This document shows, one piece after another, positions 27,712 to 41,312 of a DNA stretch of 64,000 nt. The position numbers were made by a program, and so were the translations under genes. The stretch is taken from positions 2,232,001 through 2,296,000 of the forward strand of contig CAVXNP010000001.1 of assembly GCA_963763305.1 (NCBI GenBank), written 5' to 3'. This DNA comes from CAVXNP01 sp963763305 (GTDB lineage Bacteria > Pseudomonadota > Gammaproteobacteria > Xanthomonadales > Rhodanobacteraceae). The stretch's first letter is position 1. Each line of letters starts with the position of its first letter. The notes under the pieces were generated by a model. The model saw only the letters and a program-made list of their open reading frames with translations, ran no database searches and was not told where the DNA came from.

Positions 27712-29493
27712 TCAGGCGGTGGCCTGGCGCGGCGTGTCGTTGTGTGCGGCCAGCTTCGCGGCGACCCGCTGCTGCTCCTGGCGAAGCCGCTCGGGCAGGC
27801 GCGGGGAAAAGCCTTCCAGATACTCGCCGATTGCCGCCAGCTCGGCCTGCCAGCCGTCGGTGTCGACTTCCAGCAGCTGGTCCAGCGCAGCCGGCGCCAT
27901 CTCGAGCCCCTGCAGGTTGAGCTCGCCGCGCGCCGGCAGCACGCCGATGGGCGTGTTCACGCCGCGTGCCTTGCCCTCGACGCGGTCGATCATCCACTCC
28001 AGCACGCGCAGGTTGTCGCCGAAGCCGGGCCACAGGAACTTGCCGTCCTCGCCCTTGCGGAACCAGTTGACGTGGAACACCTTGGGCAGCTTGGCGCCCG
28101 GCTGGTCGAACGACAGCCAGTGCGCGAAGTAGTCGCCGTAGTGATAGCCGCAGAACGGCTTCATCGCCATCGAGTCGCGGCGCAGCACGCCAACGGCGCC
28201 GGTAGCGGCGGCGGTGGTTTCCGAGCCCATTGCCGCGCCCATCAATACGCCGTGGCTCCAGTCGTCCGCCTCCATCACCAGCGGCAGCAGCGACGGCCGG
28301 CGACCGCCGAAGACGATCGCGCTGATCGGCACGCCCCTGGCATCCTCGGCCTTTTCCGACCAGGTCGGACACTGCCGTGCGCTGACCGTGAAACGGGAGT
28401 TCGGATGCGCGGCCGGGCCATTGGCCGGGTCGTACGGACGCCCCTGCCAGTCGGTCACCGGCGTGCCCGGCAGGCCTTCCCACCACGGCTGGTTGTCGGC
28501 GGTGACCGCCACGTTGGTGAAGATGGTGTCGCGTGCCACGCTTTGCAGTGCATTGGAGTTGGTTGCGCTGCTGGTGCCCGGTGCCACGCCGAAGAAGCCG
28601 GCCTCCGGGTTGATCGCATACAGGCGACCGTCCTCGCCCGGGCGCATCCAGCAGATGTCGTCGCCCACGGTCCATACCTTCCAGCCGTCCTGGCGGTAGC
28701 CCTCCGGCGGGATCAGCATGGCCAGGTTGGTCTTGCCGCAGGCCGACGGGAACGCCGCGGCCACGTAATGGGTCTGCCCCTGCGGGTTTTCGATGCCCAC
28801 GATCAGCATGTGCTCGGCCAGCCAGCCTTCGCTGCGGGCCTGGTGGCTGGCGATGCGCAGCGCGTGACACTTCTTGCCCAGCAGCGCGTTGCCGCCGTAG
28901 CCGGAGCCGTACGACTTGATGGTCAGCTCTTCGGGGAAGTGCATGATGAAGCGGCGCTCCGGATCCAGCTCGCCGGTGGAGTGCAGACCCTTGATGAAAT
29001 GGCCTTCGCGCTCGATACGCTGCAGCGCCGGCGCGCCCATCCGGGTCATGGTGCGCATGTTGGCGACCACGTACGGGCTGTCGGTGATTTCCACGCCACA
29101 GCGCGACAGCGGCGAGTCGATCGGACCCATGCAATAGGGGATGACGTACATGGTGCGGCCTTCCATGCAGCCGTCGAACAACGCATCGATCTTGGCGTGC
29201 GCCTGCGCCGGATCCATCCAATGGTTGTTCGGGCCGCTGTCGTCGCGGTTCTCGTGGCAGACGAAAGTCAGGTGCTCGACGCGCGCCACGTCGGAGGGAT
29301 TGGAGCGGTGCAGGTAGCAGCCCGGGTGGGTCTGCTGGTTCAGCTCGATCAGGTCGCCGCTGGCCAGCATCTGCTCGACCAGCTGCCTGTACTCGGCCTC
29401 GGAGCCATCGCACCAGTGGATTTGCGCGGGGCGCGTGAGCGCCGCCACTTCGTTCACCCAGCGCTCAAGCGCTTCCAGCTTGCCGGCCATCAT
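27712..29493 (-). CDS. pckG: Phosphoenolpyruvate carboxykinase (GTP)
   Basis: Cytosolic gluconeogenic enzyme converting oxaloacetate and GTP to PEP, CO2 and GDP. 593 residues, as usual for the GTP-dependent class. The kinase P-loop is AAFPSACGKTNLAML, with GDDICWMRPGEDGRLYAINP and the GTP-binding SNSALQSVARDTIF-like region ATNSNALQSV; substrate-loop residues lie in CYLHRSNPSDVARVE. Two Met codons start it (29493 or 29490). Monocistronic with its own terminator. Confidence 0.97.
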   Translation of the reverse strand: MMAGKLEALERWVNEVAALTRPAQIHWCDGSEAEYRQLVEQMLASGDLIELNQQTHPGCYLHRSNPSDVARVEHLTFVCHENRDDSGPNNHWMDPAQAHAKIDALFDGCMEGRTMYVIPYCMGPIDSPLSRCGVEITDSPYVVANMRTMTRMGAPALQRIEREGHFIKGLHSTGELDPERRFIMHFPEELTIKSYGSGYGGNALLGKKCHALRIASHQARSEGWLAEHMLIVGIENPQGQTHYVAAAFPSACGKTNLAMLIPPEGYRQDGWKVWTVGDDICWMRPGEDGRLYAINPEAGFFGVAPGTSSATNSNALQSVARDTIFTNVAVTADNQPWWEGLPGTPVTDWQGRPYDPANGPAAHPNSRFTVSARQCPTWSEKAEDARGVPISAIVFGGRRPSLLPLVMEADDWSHGVLMGAAMGSETTAAATGAVGVLRRDSMAMKPFCGYHYGDYFAHWLSFDQPGAKLPKVFHVNWFRKGEDGKFLWPGFGDNLRVLEWMIDRVEGKARGVNTPIGVLPARGELNLQGLEMAPAALDQLLEVDTDGWQAELAAIGEYLEGFSPRLPERLRQEQQRVAAKLAAHNDTPRQATA

Positions 29494-29576
29494 ATCCCTC
29501 GTCAGGTCTATATAAAAAAAAGAATCGAAACGGTAGTTTGCGTCGATTGGTATTGCAAGGTTGGGCGCAACAAAAA

Positions 29577-29594
29577 GGGCGCCAAAAGGCGCCC
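29577..29594 (-). terminator. Terminator of the TetR gene
   Basis: Seven-base-pair stem GGGCGCC (29577-29583) / GGCGCCC (29588-29594) with a four-base loop; on the minus strand TTTTTG follows. It lies 24 bases after the TetR stop. Confidence 0.85.
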
Positions 29595-29617
29595 CGAACC
29601 CACCCTGGCAGGCTCTA

Positions 29618-30196
29618 TCAGGCCGGAATCAATGTCGCGATCATGTGTTCCACGTAGGCGTCGAAGTCCTCGTGGCTGATGCGCGGCAGGCCCAGGGTGA
29701 AATTCAACTGCAGGAAACCGACGTAGGCGGCGTAGGTCAGCCGGGCCCGGTTGAGCGCCTCGTGCTCGGGCAGGCCCACCTCGCGGAAGGCCGTGGCCAG
29801 GAACTCGGTGCGTCGCTGCGAGACGCGCGCCATCACCGGCACCACCTGAGGGTGGTCGAGTGCCTTGAGCAGGGCCGCATACACGCGATGTGGCTGCAAT
29901 TCGTGGGCGACACGCCGGAACAGCTCGGGCAGGCGCTGGCGCGGATCGACGATCTGCGCGATCTGCGCGATGATTTCGCGCTCGCCGTACTGCTCCCAGC
30001 GCTCCAGCGCCGCCTGCAGCAATGCCTCGCGGGTGCGGAAATGCCAGTAGAAACTCCCCTTGGTGACGCCCAGGCGGCGCGCAAGTGCCTCCACCGCTAG
30101 CGCGCCGACGCCCTGTTCGGCGATAAGGACCAGGGCGGCATCTTCCCAGCTCTCGGCGGAAAGGCGCGTGCGTTCGGGTTTGCTGCTGGCGTTCAT
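29618..30196 (-). CDS. TetR/AcrR family transcriptional regulator
   Basis: 192 residues. The N-terminal helix-turn-helix is ALARRLGVTKGSFYWHFRTR (~38-58), the classic TetR recognition segment, and the rest is an all-helical ligand-binding domain (TYAAYVGFLQLNFTLG). It diverges from the alpha/beta hydrolase-fadE pair at 30430 and may regulate it, as TetR proteins often do for fatty-acid genes. Effector unknown. Confidence 0.9.
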   Translation of the reverse strand: MNASSKPERTRLSAESWEDAALVLIAEQGVGALAVEALARRLGVTKGSFYWHFRTREALLQAALERWEQYGEREIIAQIAQIVDPRQRLPELFRRVAHELQPHRVYAALLKALDHPQVVPVMARVSQRRTEFLATAFREVGLPEHEALNRARLTYAAYVGFLQLNFTLGLPRISHEDFDAYVEHMIATLIPA

Positions 30197-30294
30197 GCCG
30201 CCATGGTAGCCCAGTCCCAGCGCTCACAACGGATCGACCGCGCCGGACCGCCCGGCGCGCAGGAGGCAGGAGTGGCAGCGGTGCCGCCCACCCG

Positions 30295-30387
30295 CCCTGT
30301 AGGAGCGGCTTCAGCCGCGACCCGCCCGCGGCAAACACAACGCGGGGCGCCGCAGCGCCCGTCGCGGCTGAAGCCGCTCCTACAGGG
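30295..30387. repeat. REP palindrome pair (GTAG-type), perfect 27-bp inverted repeat
   Basis: The 27 bases 30295-30321 (core GTAGGAGCGGCTTCAGCC) are exactly the reverse complement of 30361-30387, separated by 39 bases. Each arm itself contains the palindrome GCGGCTTCAGCCGC. GTAG-headed REPs of this type are known in Stenotrophomonas, Xanthomonas and Pseudomonas as dispersed elements mobilised by RAYT transposases. It sits in the divergent TetR/hydrolase gap. No transposase gene is in the window. Confidence 0.9.
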
Positions 30388-30429
30388 ATGCCTTGACGGC
30401 GGCGGTTTGGCCGATCCATACTCTTGCGT

Positions 30430-31348
30430 ATGGTCAATGTCACGCCCGCGCCCGCAACCGCACCGGACCACTCGGTCTTCGTCGCCGATGACGGGCTGCG
30501 GCTGGCGATGGAGGTGCGCGGTGCGCAGCGGCTCGCCCACCTTGCTGTTCGCCCATGGCTTCGGTCAGACGCGCGGCGCCTGGAACGGCGCGGTGCAGGC
30601 TCTGGCCGAACAGGGGTTCCGCTGCGTCAGTTTCGACAGTCGCGGCCACGGCCAGAGCGGGCGGGTCAGCGGTGGCGCGTACCATATCGAGCAGTTTGCC
30701 GGCGACCTGCTCGGGCTGGCCCGGGCGCAGCCGCAGCCGCCGGTCCTGGTGGGCGCCTCGATGGGCGGCCTGCTGGGGCTGGTGGTAGCTGGCGAAGTGC
30801 GGCCGGCGCCGTTCCGGGCGCTGGTGCTGGTGGACATCACTCCACGCTGGGAGGCGGCCGGGGTGGAGCGTATCCTCGGCTTCATGCAGGCCCATCCCGA
30901 CGGTTTTGCCGACTACGCCGAGGCCGCCGACCGGATTGCCGCGTACCTGCCGCAGCGCCGCGAGCGCAAGCGCGAGGAACAGTTGCGACCGCTGCTGCGC
31001 CAGGGCGAGGACGGTCGGCTGCGCTGGCATTGGGATCCGGCGCTGCTGGCCGGCGTGGTCAGCGAGAGCGAGCGCTACCAGCCGCGTCTGCTGGCCGCGG
31101 CAGCCGCGGTGGACGTGCCGGTGCTGCTGCTGTCGGGTGCGCGCAGCGACGTGGTGTCGCACGACACGGTGAGCGAATTCATGCGCCTGGTGCCGCACGC
31201 ACAGCATGTGGAAGTGGCCGGCGCCACCCACATGCTGGCCGGCGACGCCAACGACGCATTCAACCGCGAGATTGCCGCTTTCATCGATCGACTGGGCCGC
31301 GAGCGGCCCGCTCAGGCCGACGCCCTGGCGGGCGGCGGCGTGCTGTAA
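30430..31348 (+). CDS. Alpha/beta hydrolase (one frame disruption)
   Basis: Alpha/beta-hydrolase fold protein of about 305 residues. After an N-terminal HSVFVADDGLRLAMEVRG the frame shifts near 30525, then continues SGSPTLLFAHGFGQTRGAWN (oxyanion HG motif), SFDSRGHGQSG, the nucleophile elbow LVGASMGGLLGLV and a C-terminal ATHMLAGD with the catalytic histidine. Substrate unknown. It ends 16 bases before fadE and is likely co-transcribed with it. Confidence 0.83.
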
Positions 31349-31364
31349 CCAACGAGGTGTTCCC

Positions 31365-33833
31365 ATGTCCGTTCTATTGACCCTGCTGGCTGCGCTCGTC
31401 GCGAGCGGCGCCTGCGCCTATCACCGCACCAGCCTGCTGGTATGGGCGATCGCCACCATGGCCACCACGCTGGTGGTGGGCCTGCTGCTGCATGCGCCGG
31501 TGACCATGATCGTGCTGCTGCTGATCGAGGCGGCGATCGCGGTGCCGCTGCTGCTGACCGGCTTCCGTCGCAAGCAGATCAGCGCGCCGCTGCTGAAGAT
31601 GTTCGCCAAGGTCACGCCGAAGCTGTCCGACACCGAGCAGACCGCGCTGGAGGCCGGCACGGTCGGCTTCGAGGGCGAGCTGTTCTCCGGCAAGCCGGAC
31701 TGGCGCAAGCTGCTCAGCCAGCCCAGGCCGGAGCTGAGCGCCGAGGAGCAGGCGTTCATGGACGGCCCGGTGGAAGAGCTGTGCGGCATGCTCAACGACT
31801 GGCAGATCACTCACGAGCTGGCTGATCTGCCGCCGGAGGTTTGGGAGTTCATCAAGAAGAACAAGTTCTTCGGCATGATCATCCCGAAGCAGTACGGCGG
31901 CCTGCAGTTCTCGGCGCTGGCGCATTCGGCGGTGCTGCAGAAGCTGTCGACCATGTCGGCCACGGTCTCCTCCACCGTGGCGGTGCCCAACTCGCTGGGT
32001 CCGGCCGAACTGCTCCTGCATTACGGCAGCGAAGAGCAGAAGAACCATTACCTGCCGCGCCTGGCGGTGGGCGAGGAGATTCCCTGCTTCGCGCTGACCG
32101 GACCCTACGCCGGCTCCGATGCCACCTCGATCCCCGACGTGGGCATCGTCTGCAAGCAGGTGGTCGATGGGGTCGAGACGCTGGGCATGCGGCTGACCTT
32201 CGACAAGCGCTACATCACCCTGGCGCCAGTGGCCACGGTGGTCGGCCTGGCGTTCCGCCTGTTCGATCCGGAGCATCTGCTCGGCGACCAGGAAGACCTT
32301 GGCATCACCCTGGCGCTGCTGCCGCGTTCGACCCCGGGGCTGGAGATCGGCCGTCGCCATCTGCCGCTGAACGTACCGTTCCAGAATGGCCCGGTGCGCG
32401 GCAAGGACGTGTTTGCGCCGCTGACCACGCTGATCGGTGGCCCGCACATGGCCGGTCACGGCTGGCGCATGCTGGTCGAATGCCTGTCGGTGGGACGGGC
32501 GATCTCGCTGCCGTCCAACGCCACCGGTGCGGTGCGCGCCGCGGTGGCTTCCACCGGCGCCTATGCACGCATGCGCAAGCAGTTCGGCCTGGCGATCGCC
32601 CGGTTCGAGGGCGTGGAAGAGGCGCTGGCGCGCATCGGCGGGCTCACCTACGCCACCGCGGCGTTGTCGCGCGCCACCGCCGCGGCAGTCGACCGCGGCG
32701 AGAAGCCGGCGGTGCCCTCGGCGATCGCCAAGTACCACGCCACCGAATGGGGCCGCGTGGTGGCCGGCGACACCATGGACGTGCACGGCGGCAAGGCGGT
32801 GCAGCTGGGACCGAAGAACTACGCCGGCGGCGGCTGGTCAGCGGTGCCCATCGCGATCACGGTCGAGGGCGCCAACATCATGACGCGCAGCCTGATGATC
32901 TTCGGCCAGGGCGCGATTCGCTGTCATCCGTACGTGCTCAAGGAAATGCAGGCGCTGTCCATCGCCGACTACCGCGAGCGCCTGGACACGTTCGACCGCG
33001 CATTGTTCGGACACATCGGCTTTGGCCTGTCCAACGCGGTGCGAAGCTTTGCCATCGGCCTGACCGGATCGCACATCGGCGCTGCCGCCGGCGATGCCTA
33101 CACCCGCCGCTACTACCGCAAGCTGGACCGCTATTCCGCGGCGCTGGCGCTGTGCGCCGACGTGTTCATGGGCGTGCTCGGTGGCAAGCTGAAGTTCAAG
33201 GAGAAGTTGTCGGCCCGGCTTGGCGATGTGTTCAGCTACCTGTACATCGCCAGCGCCATGCTCAAGCGCTACGAGGACACCGACCGGCCCGAGGCGGATC
33301 GGCCGCTGCTGGCCTGGGCGTTCCACTACTGCGTATGGCACATGCAGATGGCGCTGGACGGCGCTATCCGGAATTTTCCGGTGCGCCCGGTCGGCTGGTT
33401 GCTGCGCGTGCTGGTATTCCCGCTGGGCCGTCGCGAGGTGCCGCCGTCTGACCGGCTGGGTCGTCGCGTGGCCGCGCTGATCACCGCGCCCGGGGAGGCC
33501 CGCGAGCGCCTGATGGAATGGGTCTATCTCACGCCGACGCCGAACAACACCATCGGTCGCATGAACGCCCTGTTGCCGGAGGTCATTGCCGCCGAACCGG
33601 TCGAGCGCAAGTTCGCCAAGGCGCAGAAAGCCGGACAGTTCAGCTCGCACGACTACCTCGGTCAGTTGGACGAGGCCGTCCAGGCCGGCGTGATCGACAG
33701 CGCCGAGGCGGCATTGCTCAAGCGCGTCCGCGAGGGTGTGTTCGAGTTCATCTCGGTGGATGATTTCGACCCCTCAGAGCTGGGCTTTGCGCACAAGCAG
33801 GAAAAGTCGCGCAGGCTCGAGGACGCTGCGTAA
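31365..33833 (+). CDS. fadE: Acyl-CoA dehydrogenase FadE type
   Basis: Large acyl-CoA dehydrogenase of 822 residues that catalyses the first oxidation of fatty acyl-CoA and passes electrons to ETF. Two to three membrane helices lie at the N-terminus (LLTLLAALVASGACAYHR, WAIATMATTLVVGLLL, VTMIVLLLIEAAIAVPLLL), as in E. coli FadE. The catalytic core shows IIPKQYGGLQFSALAHS, CFALTGPYAGSDAT, the fatty-acyl specific YARMRKQFGLAIARFEG, and DVHGGKAVQLGPKNY. A long C-terminal extension (DUF1974-like) follows. CGAGGTG precedes ATG 31365. Functionally linked to etfB and ETF-QO at the left end. Confidence 0.95.
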   Translation: MSVLLTLLAALVASGACAYHRTSLLVWAIATMATTLVVGLLLHAPVTMIVLLLIEAAIAVPLLLTGFRRKQISAPLLKMFAKVTPKLSDTEQTALEAGTVGFEGELFSGKPDWRKLLSQPRPELSAEEQAFMDGPVEELCGMLNDWQITHELADLPPEVWEFIKKNKFFGMIIPKQYGGLQFSALAHSAVLQKLSTMSATVSSTVAVPNSLGPAELLLHYGSEEQKNHYLPRLAVGEEIPCFALTGPYAGSDATSIPDVGIVCKQVVDGVETLGMRLTFDKRYITLAPVATVVGLAFRLFDPEHLLGDQEDLGITLALLPRSTPGLEIGRRHLPLNVPFQNGPVRGKDVFAPLTTLIGGPHMAGHGWRMLVECLSVGRAISLPSNATGAVRAAVASTGAYARMRKQFGLAIARFEGVEEALARIGGLTYATAALSRATAAAVDRGEKPAVPSAIAKYHATEWGRVVAGDTMDVHGGKAVQLGPKNYAGGGWSAVPIAITVEGANIMTRSLMIFGQGAIRCHPYVLKEMQALSIADYRERLDTFDRALFGHIGFGLSNAVRSFAIGLTGSHIGAAAGDAYTRRYYRKLDRYSAALALCADVFMGVLGGKLKFKEKLSARLGDVFSYLYIASAMLKRYEDTDRPEADRPLLAWAFHYCVWHMQMALDGAIRNFPVRPVGWLLRVLVFPLGRREVPPSDRLGRRVAALITAPGEARERLMEWVYLTPTPNNTIGRMNALLPEVIAAEPVERKFAKAQKAGQFSSHDYLGQLDEAVQAGVIDSAEAALLKRVREGVFEFISVDDFDPSELGFAHKQEKSRRLEDAA

Positions 33834-33938
33834 CCGCGGGCTTGCATCGGTAGCGTGCGCAGCATGGCAATGGTTGCCGGCCGGTGACCGGTCCGCCGGC
33901 GCCAAACCGGTGGGGCCTGACGGGCGTCGAGGTCATGA

Positions 33939-33973
33939 CCGGTCGCACGCGTACTCGTTGCGCGTGCGACCGG
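33939..33973. terminator. Inverted repeat between convergent genes
   Basis: Thirteen-base-pair perfect stem CCGGTCGCACGCG (33939-33951) / CGCGTGCGACCGG (33961-33973) with a nine-base loop, between fadE and the response-regulator gene. No T-run, but its place suggests a bidirectional terminator. Confidence 0.6.
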
Positions 33974-33981
33974 GCGGTGGC

Positions 33982-34998
33982 TCAGGCCGGATGGGCCGTG
34001 CCCATCACGCAGCGGTTCTTGCCCTCGGCCTTGGCCTGGTAGAGCGCGCGGTCCGCGGCCTGGATAAGCTGCTCGTCGCTGCCGAAATCCGGGCACCACA
34101 GGGCGATGCCGATGCTGGCGCTGACGTTGGCGACAAAACCGCCCCTGCTGCCCTCCAGCGGATACGGCTGCGCCAGTAGTTCGCACAGGCGCTGGCATCG
34201 GGGGAGCAGGGCATCGCCGTCGTCCAGGTTCTGCATGATCAGGGCGAACTCGTCTCCGCCCAGGCGCGCCACTGTGTCGTGCGATCGCAGATGGCTGCGC
34301 AGCCGATCGGCGATCGCCTGCAGCAGCGAGTCGCCCGCTGGGTGACCGTAGTTGTCGTTGATCGCCTTGAAACCATCGATGTCCAGCAAGACCAGCGCAA
34401 AACCGGCATCGCGATCGGTCGCAGTGGCGATCGCCGCGTTCAGGCGCTCGTGGTAGAGGATCCGGTTGGGCAGGCCGGTCAGAACGTCGTGCGTGGCCTG
34501 GTGCCGCATCTGTGCCTGGACACGCTCGCGCTCGGCAATTTCCTCCTGCAATTGCTGGTTGCGCTCGGACAGCGCCGCCATCGCCTGCTGCAGTTGAACC
34601 CGGGCGCTGTACAGATCCAGGAACACGCGCACTTTCGATTGCAGGATGGCGTCGTTGATCGGTTTGGAGATGTAGTCCACCGCGCCGGAGCGGTAGCCCT
34701 TGAGCCGGTTCATGTCGTCGGCGTACGCGGCGGTGACGAAGATGATCGGTGTGTCCTTCATCTGCTCGGTCTCGCTCAGCAGCGCAGCGACCTCGAAGCC
34801 GTCCATGTCCGGCATGTTCACGTCCAGAAGGATCAACGCGAACTCGTGGTCCAGGCACAGTGCCAGCGCCTCGTTGCCGCTGGATGCCTCGAACAGCTGC
34901 GCACCACAGCGCCCCAGCAGTCGGCGCATGGCCACCAGGTTGGCTGGGGTGTCGTCGACCACCAGGATCTTGGCGGGGATATCGATCGGGGTACTCAC
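33982..34998 (-). CDS. Response regulator with GGDEF output (diguanylate cyclase)
   Basis: 338 residues. An N-terminal receiver domain (AKILVVDDTPANLVAMRRLL; phosphoacceptor Asp in LILLDVNMPDMDGFE; FVTAAYADD; Lys in YISKPIND) is joined by a coiled coil to a GGDEF domain (HDVLTGLPNRILYHERL, ARLGGDEFALIMQ). Likely makes c-di-GMP when phosphorylated. The GTG start at 34998 overlaps the cheB stop by four bases (GTGA). Last gene of a four-gene signalling operon. Confidence 0.93.
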   Translation of the reverse strand: MSTPIDIPAKILVVDDTPANLVAMRRLLGRCGAQLFEASSGNEALALCLDHEFALILLDVNMPDMDGFEVAALLSETEQMKDTPIIFVTAAYADDMNRLKGYRSGAVDYISKPINDAILQSKVRVFLDLYSARVQLQQAMAALSERNQQLQEEIAERERVQAQMRHQATHDVLTGLPNRILYHERLNAAIATATDRDAGFALVLLDIDGFKAINDNYGHPAGDSLLQAIADRLRSHLRSHDTVARLGGDEFALIMQNLDDGDALLPRCQRLCELLAQPYPLEGSRGGFVANVSASIGIALWCPDFGSDEQLIQAADRALYQAKAEGKNRCVMGTAHPA

Positions 34999-35573
34999 GG
35001 CACTCTCGGCAGGCACAGACGGTTGAGCAGCGGCGCGATCTGCGCCAACGGCAGGCAATGATCCGCGCCCGCCAGCTCCAGCGCAGCGCGAGGCATGGCA
35101 GGGGCCTGGGCATCGCCCGGGTCCTGCACGATGGCGATGCCACCATGCTTGCGCACGTACGACATGCCATCGGCGCCATCCGCACTGGCACCAGTCAGTA
35201 CCACGCCGGCCAGACGATCGGCGTAGGCGTGGGCGGCACTCATGAACATGACATCGACCGACGGCCTGGAGAAACACACCGGCGGGTCCACCGACAGGGC
35301 GAAGGTCCTGGCGGGCTCGACCAGCAGATGATAGCCCGACGGTGCCAGCTGGACCACGCCAGGGCTGACCCGCTGTCGTTCCCCCGCCTCCATCACCGGC
35401 AGCGACGAGTGGGCTTGCAGCAGTTCGCACAGGGTGCTCACGTCCGGACTGCTGGTATGGGTGCAGACCAGAACCGCCGCCGGCAGTGCCGGATCCAAGT
35501 CACGCAGCAAGTGCCTGAGGGCGGCCAGCCCCCCCATCGAGCAGCCGATCGCGATGGCTTCAACCGGCGGCAT
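34995..35573 (-). CDS. cheB: Stand-alone CheB-type protein-glutamate methylesterase
   Basis: 192 residues containing only the CheB catalytic domain, without the receiver domain of classical CheB. The catalytic Ser lies in AIGCSMGGLAALRHLL, His in LVCTHTSSPDVS, and Asp in VLTGASADGADGMSYV. It overlaps cheR by 14 bases. Such CheR/CheB pairs linked to hybrid kinases occur in non-motility signalling systems; there is no chemoreceptor gene nearby. Confidence 0.88.
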   Translation of the reverse strand: MPPVEAIAIGCSMGGLAALRHLLRDLDPALPAAVLVCTHTSSPDVSTLCELLQAHSSLPVMEAGERQRVSPGVVQLAPSGYHLLVEPARTFALSVDPPVCFSRPSVDVMFMSAAHAYADRLAGVVLTGASADGADGMSYVRKHGGIAIVQDPGDAQAPAMPRAALELAGADHCLPLAQIAPLLNRLCLPRVP

Positions 35574-36449
35574 GGCTGAGTGGCCCTGGCGGTCGTGCGG
35601 CGACTGCCTTGCCGTTGCGCCGGTACAGCCGCAGGCCCTCCTCGACTGCGGTGAAGTCGGTGCCGGCGGTGGCGAACTGCAGGCTTTCGCGCAGGCCCAG
35701 GCAAAGGAAGCCGCCGCGCACCAGGCTGTCCCGGAACAACCCCAGCACGCGATCCTGCAGCGGGTTGGAAAAGTAGATGAGGACGTTGCGACACAGCACC
35801 AGATGGGCCTCGCAGAACACGCCGTCGGCGACCAGGTTGTGCTGGGCGAAAGTCACGTTGCGGCGAAGGCGATGGTGCAGCTTGATGAAGTCGTAGCGTG
35901 CGCTGTAGTAGTCGGCCAGCGAGTGCTGGCCGCCGGCGGCCTGATAGTTGCGCGACCACGACTGCGCGTCCTTGGCCGGGTAGATGCCTTCCTGCGCGCG
36001 GTGCAACGCCCTGGGGCTGAGGTCGGTGGCGAAGATCTGGGTACGGTCGTACAGGCCCGCTTCTTCGAGCAGGATCGCCAGCGAGTAGACCTCCTGCCCG
36101 TGGGCGCAGCCGGCTTGCCAGATGTTGATGCGCGGGTAGGAGGCGAGAACGGGCAACACCTGCTCGCGCAGCGCGCAGAACACCGGCGGATCACGGAACA
36201 TGTCCGAAACCGGCACCGACAGGCCCTCGAGTACCGCCTGCAGGAACGCCGGCTCGTGCAGCATCCGGCCGGTGAGGGCGCTAATGGTGCCGGTGCCGTG
36301 GGCCTGCACCAGCTGGTGGATGCGGCGCTTCAGCGAAGCGGGTGCGTACTGGCTGAAGTCGTAGCCGTGACGTCGCTGCAGGGCGCGCACGAACAGGTCC
36401 AGTTCGATCGCATCGAGGTCCGCTGGCTGCGCCGGCGTCGTTGTCGGTT

Positions 36450-36453
<4 letters not shown>
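35560..36453 (-). CDS. cheR: CheR-type protein-glutamate methyltransferase
   Basis: 297 residues. The N-terminal helical domain (YDFSQYAPASLKRRIHQLV) and the SAM-dependent methyltransferase domain (RINIWQAGCAHGQEVYSLAI, IFATDLSPRAL, CRNVLIYFSNPLQDRVL) match CheR. It overlaps the hybrid kinase stop by four bases (ATGA) and cheB by 14, so all are translationally coupled. The substrate receptor is unknown. Confidence 0.9.
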
Positions 36454-40111
<3,658 letters not shown>

Positions 40112-40184
40112 CGGTACGTTTTGGGATGTGCGCGATCGGGTCAGCCGGGCAGCGTGGGCGGAGGGCTCCGCGGCCGGCGCAGCG

Positions 40185-41070
40185 TTACTGGCGAACCGCA
40201 TCGCGTATTGCGATCAGCCAAAGCGCCACCGACACCAGCGTGCAGAGCGCCAGCGCCACCACCGACGCCTCCGCTCCGAAAAACCCGCCGCTGAGCCAGT
40301 CCGGTCCGCTGCGCTGCGATACCAGCCAGCCATCCGCGGTCGTTCCCGATACCGGGATGCCGTAGACCGTTCCCTGCATGAAGTTCCACGACGCATGCAG
40401 GCCCATGCACAGCGGCAGCGAACGGGTCAGGTGGTAGATCAGGCCGAACAGCAGCCCGGCCTCGATGGCGATCGCCGCCGAGCTCCACACGGTGGCTCCC
40501 GGGTTGCCGATGTGCACCGCGCCGAAGAACAGCGCCGACACCACAAGCGCCGCCCACGTGCCGGCGCCTTCCTCGACAATGCGGAACAGCACCCCGCGAA
40601 ACATGATTTCCTCGCCGATGCCGGCCCCCAGCCCCACCACCAGCAGCGCCGGCAAGCCAGGACGCATCCGGATTGAAGCCGGTGACCCGGTAGCTGCCCA
40701 GCGACCACAGCACCGCCACCACCGCGCTGAACAGAACGATCCCGGCCAGGATGCCGATGAGCCCATCGGGCAGCAGCTTGCGTGGCGCCAGTTCGGTGAC
40801 CCGCCGGCGCTCGATCCAGCGAACCAGGATCAGGTAGGCCAGCAGCGCCGGCCCGGCCCGAACCAGCAGTTGCACCAGCGCCTTTGCCAGCGGGGACGCC
40901 TGGCAGCCTGGTAGCCCAGCAAGTGCGCCGCGCTGCCGACGGTGAGGACCGAGAGCCGACCATCATCGCCACGAACGCATGCTATCCGCGCCAATGGCGA
41001 GAAACAGCAGCCAGCGCTTGCTGGCACTGGCGTCTGCCGGCGTGGTGAAGGCAAGCACGTTGCGTTGCAT
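40185..41070 (-). CDS. CPBP family intramembrane glutamic endopeptidase (several frame disruptions)
   Basis: Multi-pass membrane protease of the CAAX/Rce1-like family. Conserved motifs are visible: GAGIGEEIMFRGVLFRI (the EExxxR glutamates), SALFFGAVHIGNP and MGLHASWNFMQG. The N-terminus MQRNVLAFTTPADASASKRW starts at 41070. The frame changes about four times, near 40665, 40905 and twice around 40945-40975. Located 73 bases upstream of the hybrid kinase on the same strand; family members often act in immunity to bacteriocins or in membrane signalling, but no such partner is seen here. Confidence 0.72.
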
Positions 41071-41312
41071 GTCGATATCCCCCCGTGGATATCCGCACGG
41101 TAGCAGCGGTCGGGCTGGCCGGCCACTGCGGGCGCGATCGGCCCGGGCCTGGCGCGTTGCCGCCGAGGGTTTCGAACGGGGTCCGACGGCGGCGCAGCGC
41201 CTTGCCGCCGCGGCTTCGGCCGCCATGCTGGGCAGAGGCAATGGCCAGCGGCCGAGGGTGGCCGCCAGCCCCCACCGGCCACGGGAAGCGCCGGCGGCGA
41301 AGCGGCGCTTCA

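Noticed and set aside
40963..41312. C-terminal extension of prfC
   Set aside because: RF3 homology ends at the TREH segment; stops occur at once in the neighbouring frame, and the extension overlaps the CPBP gene start.
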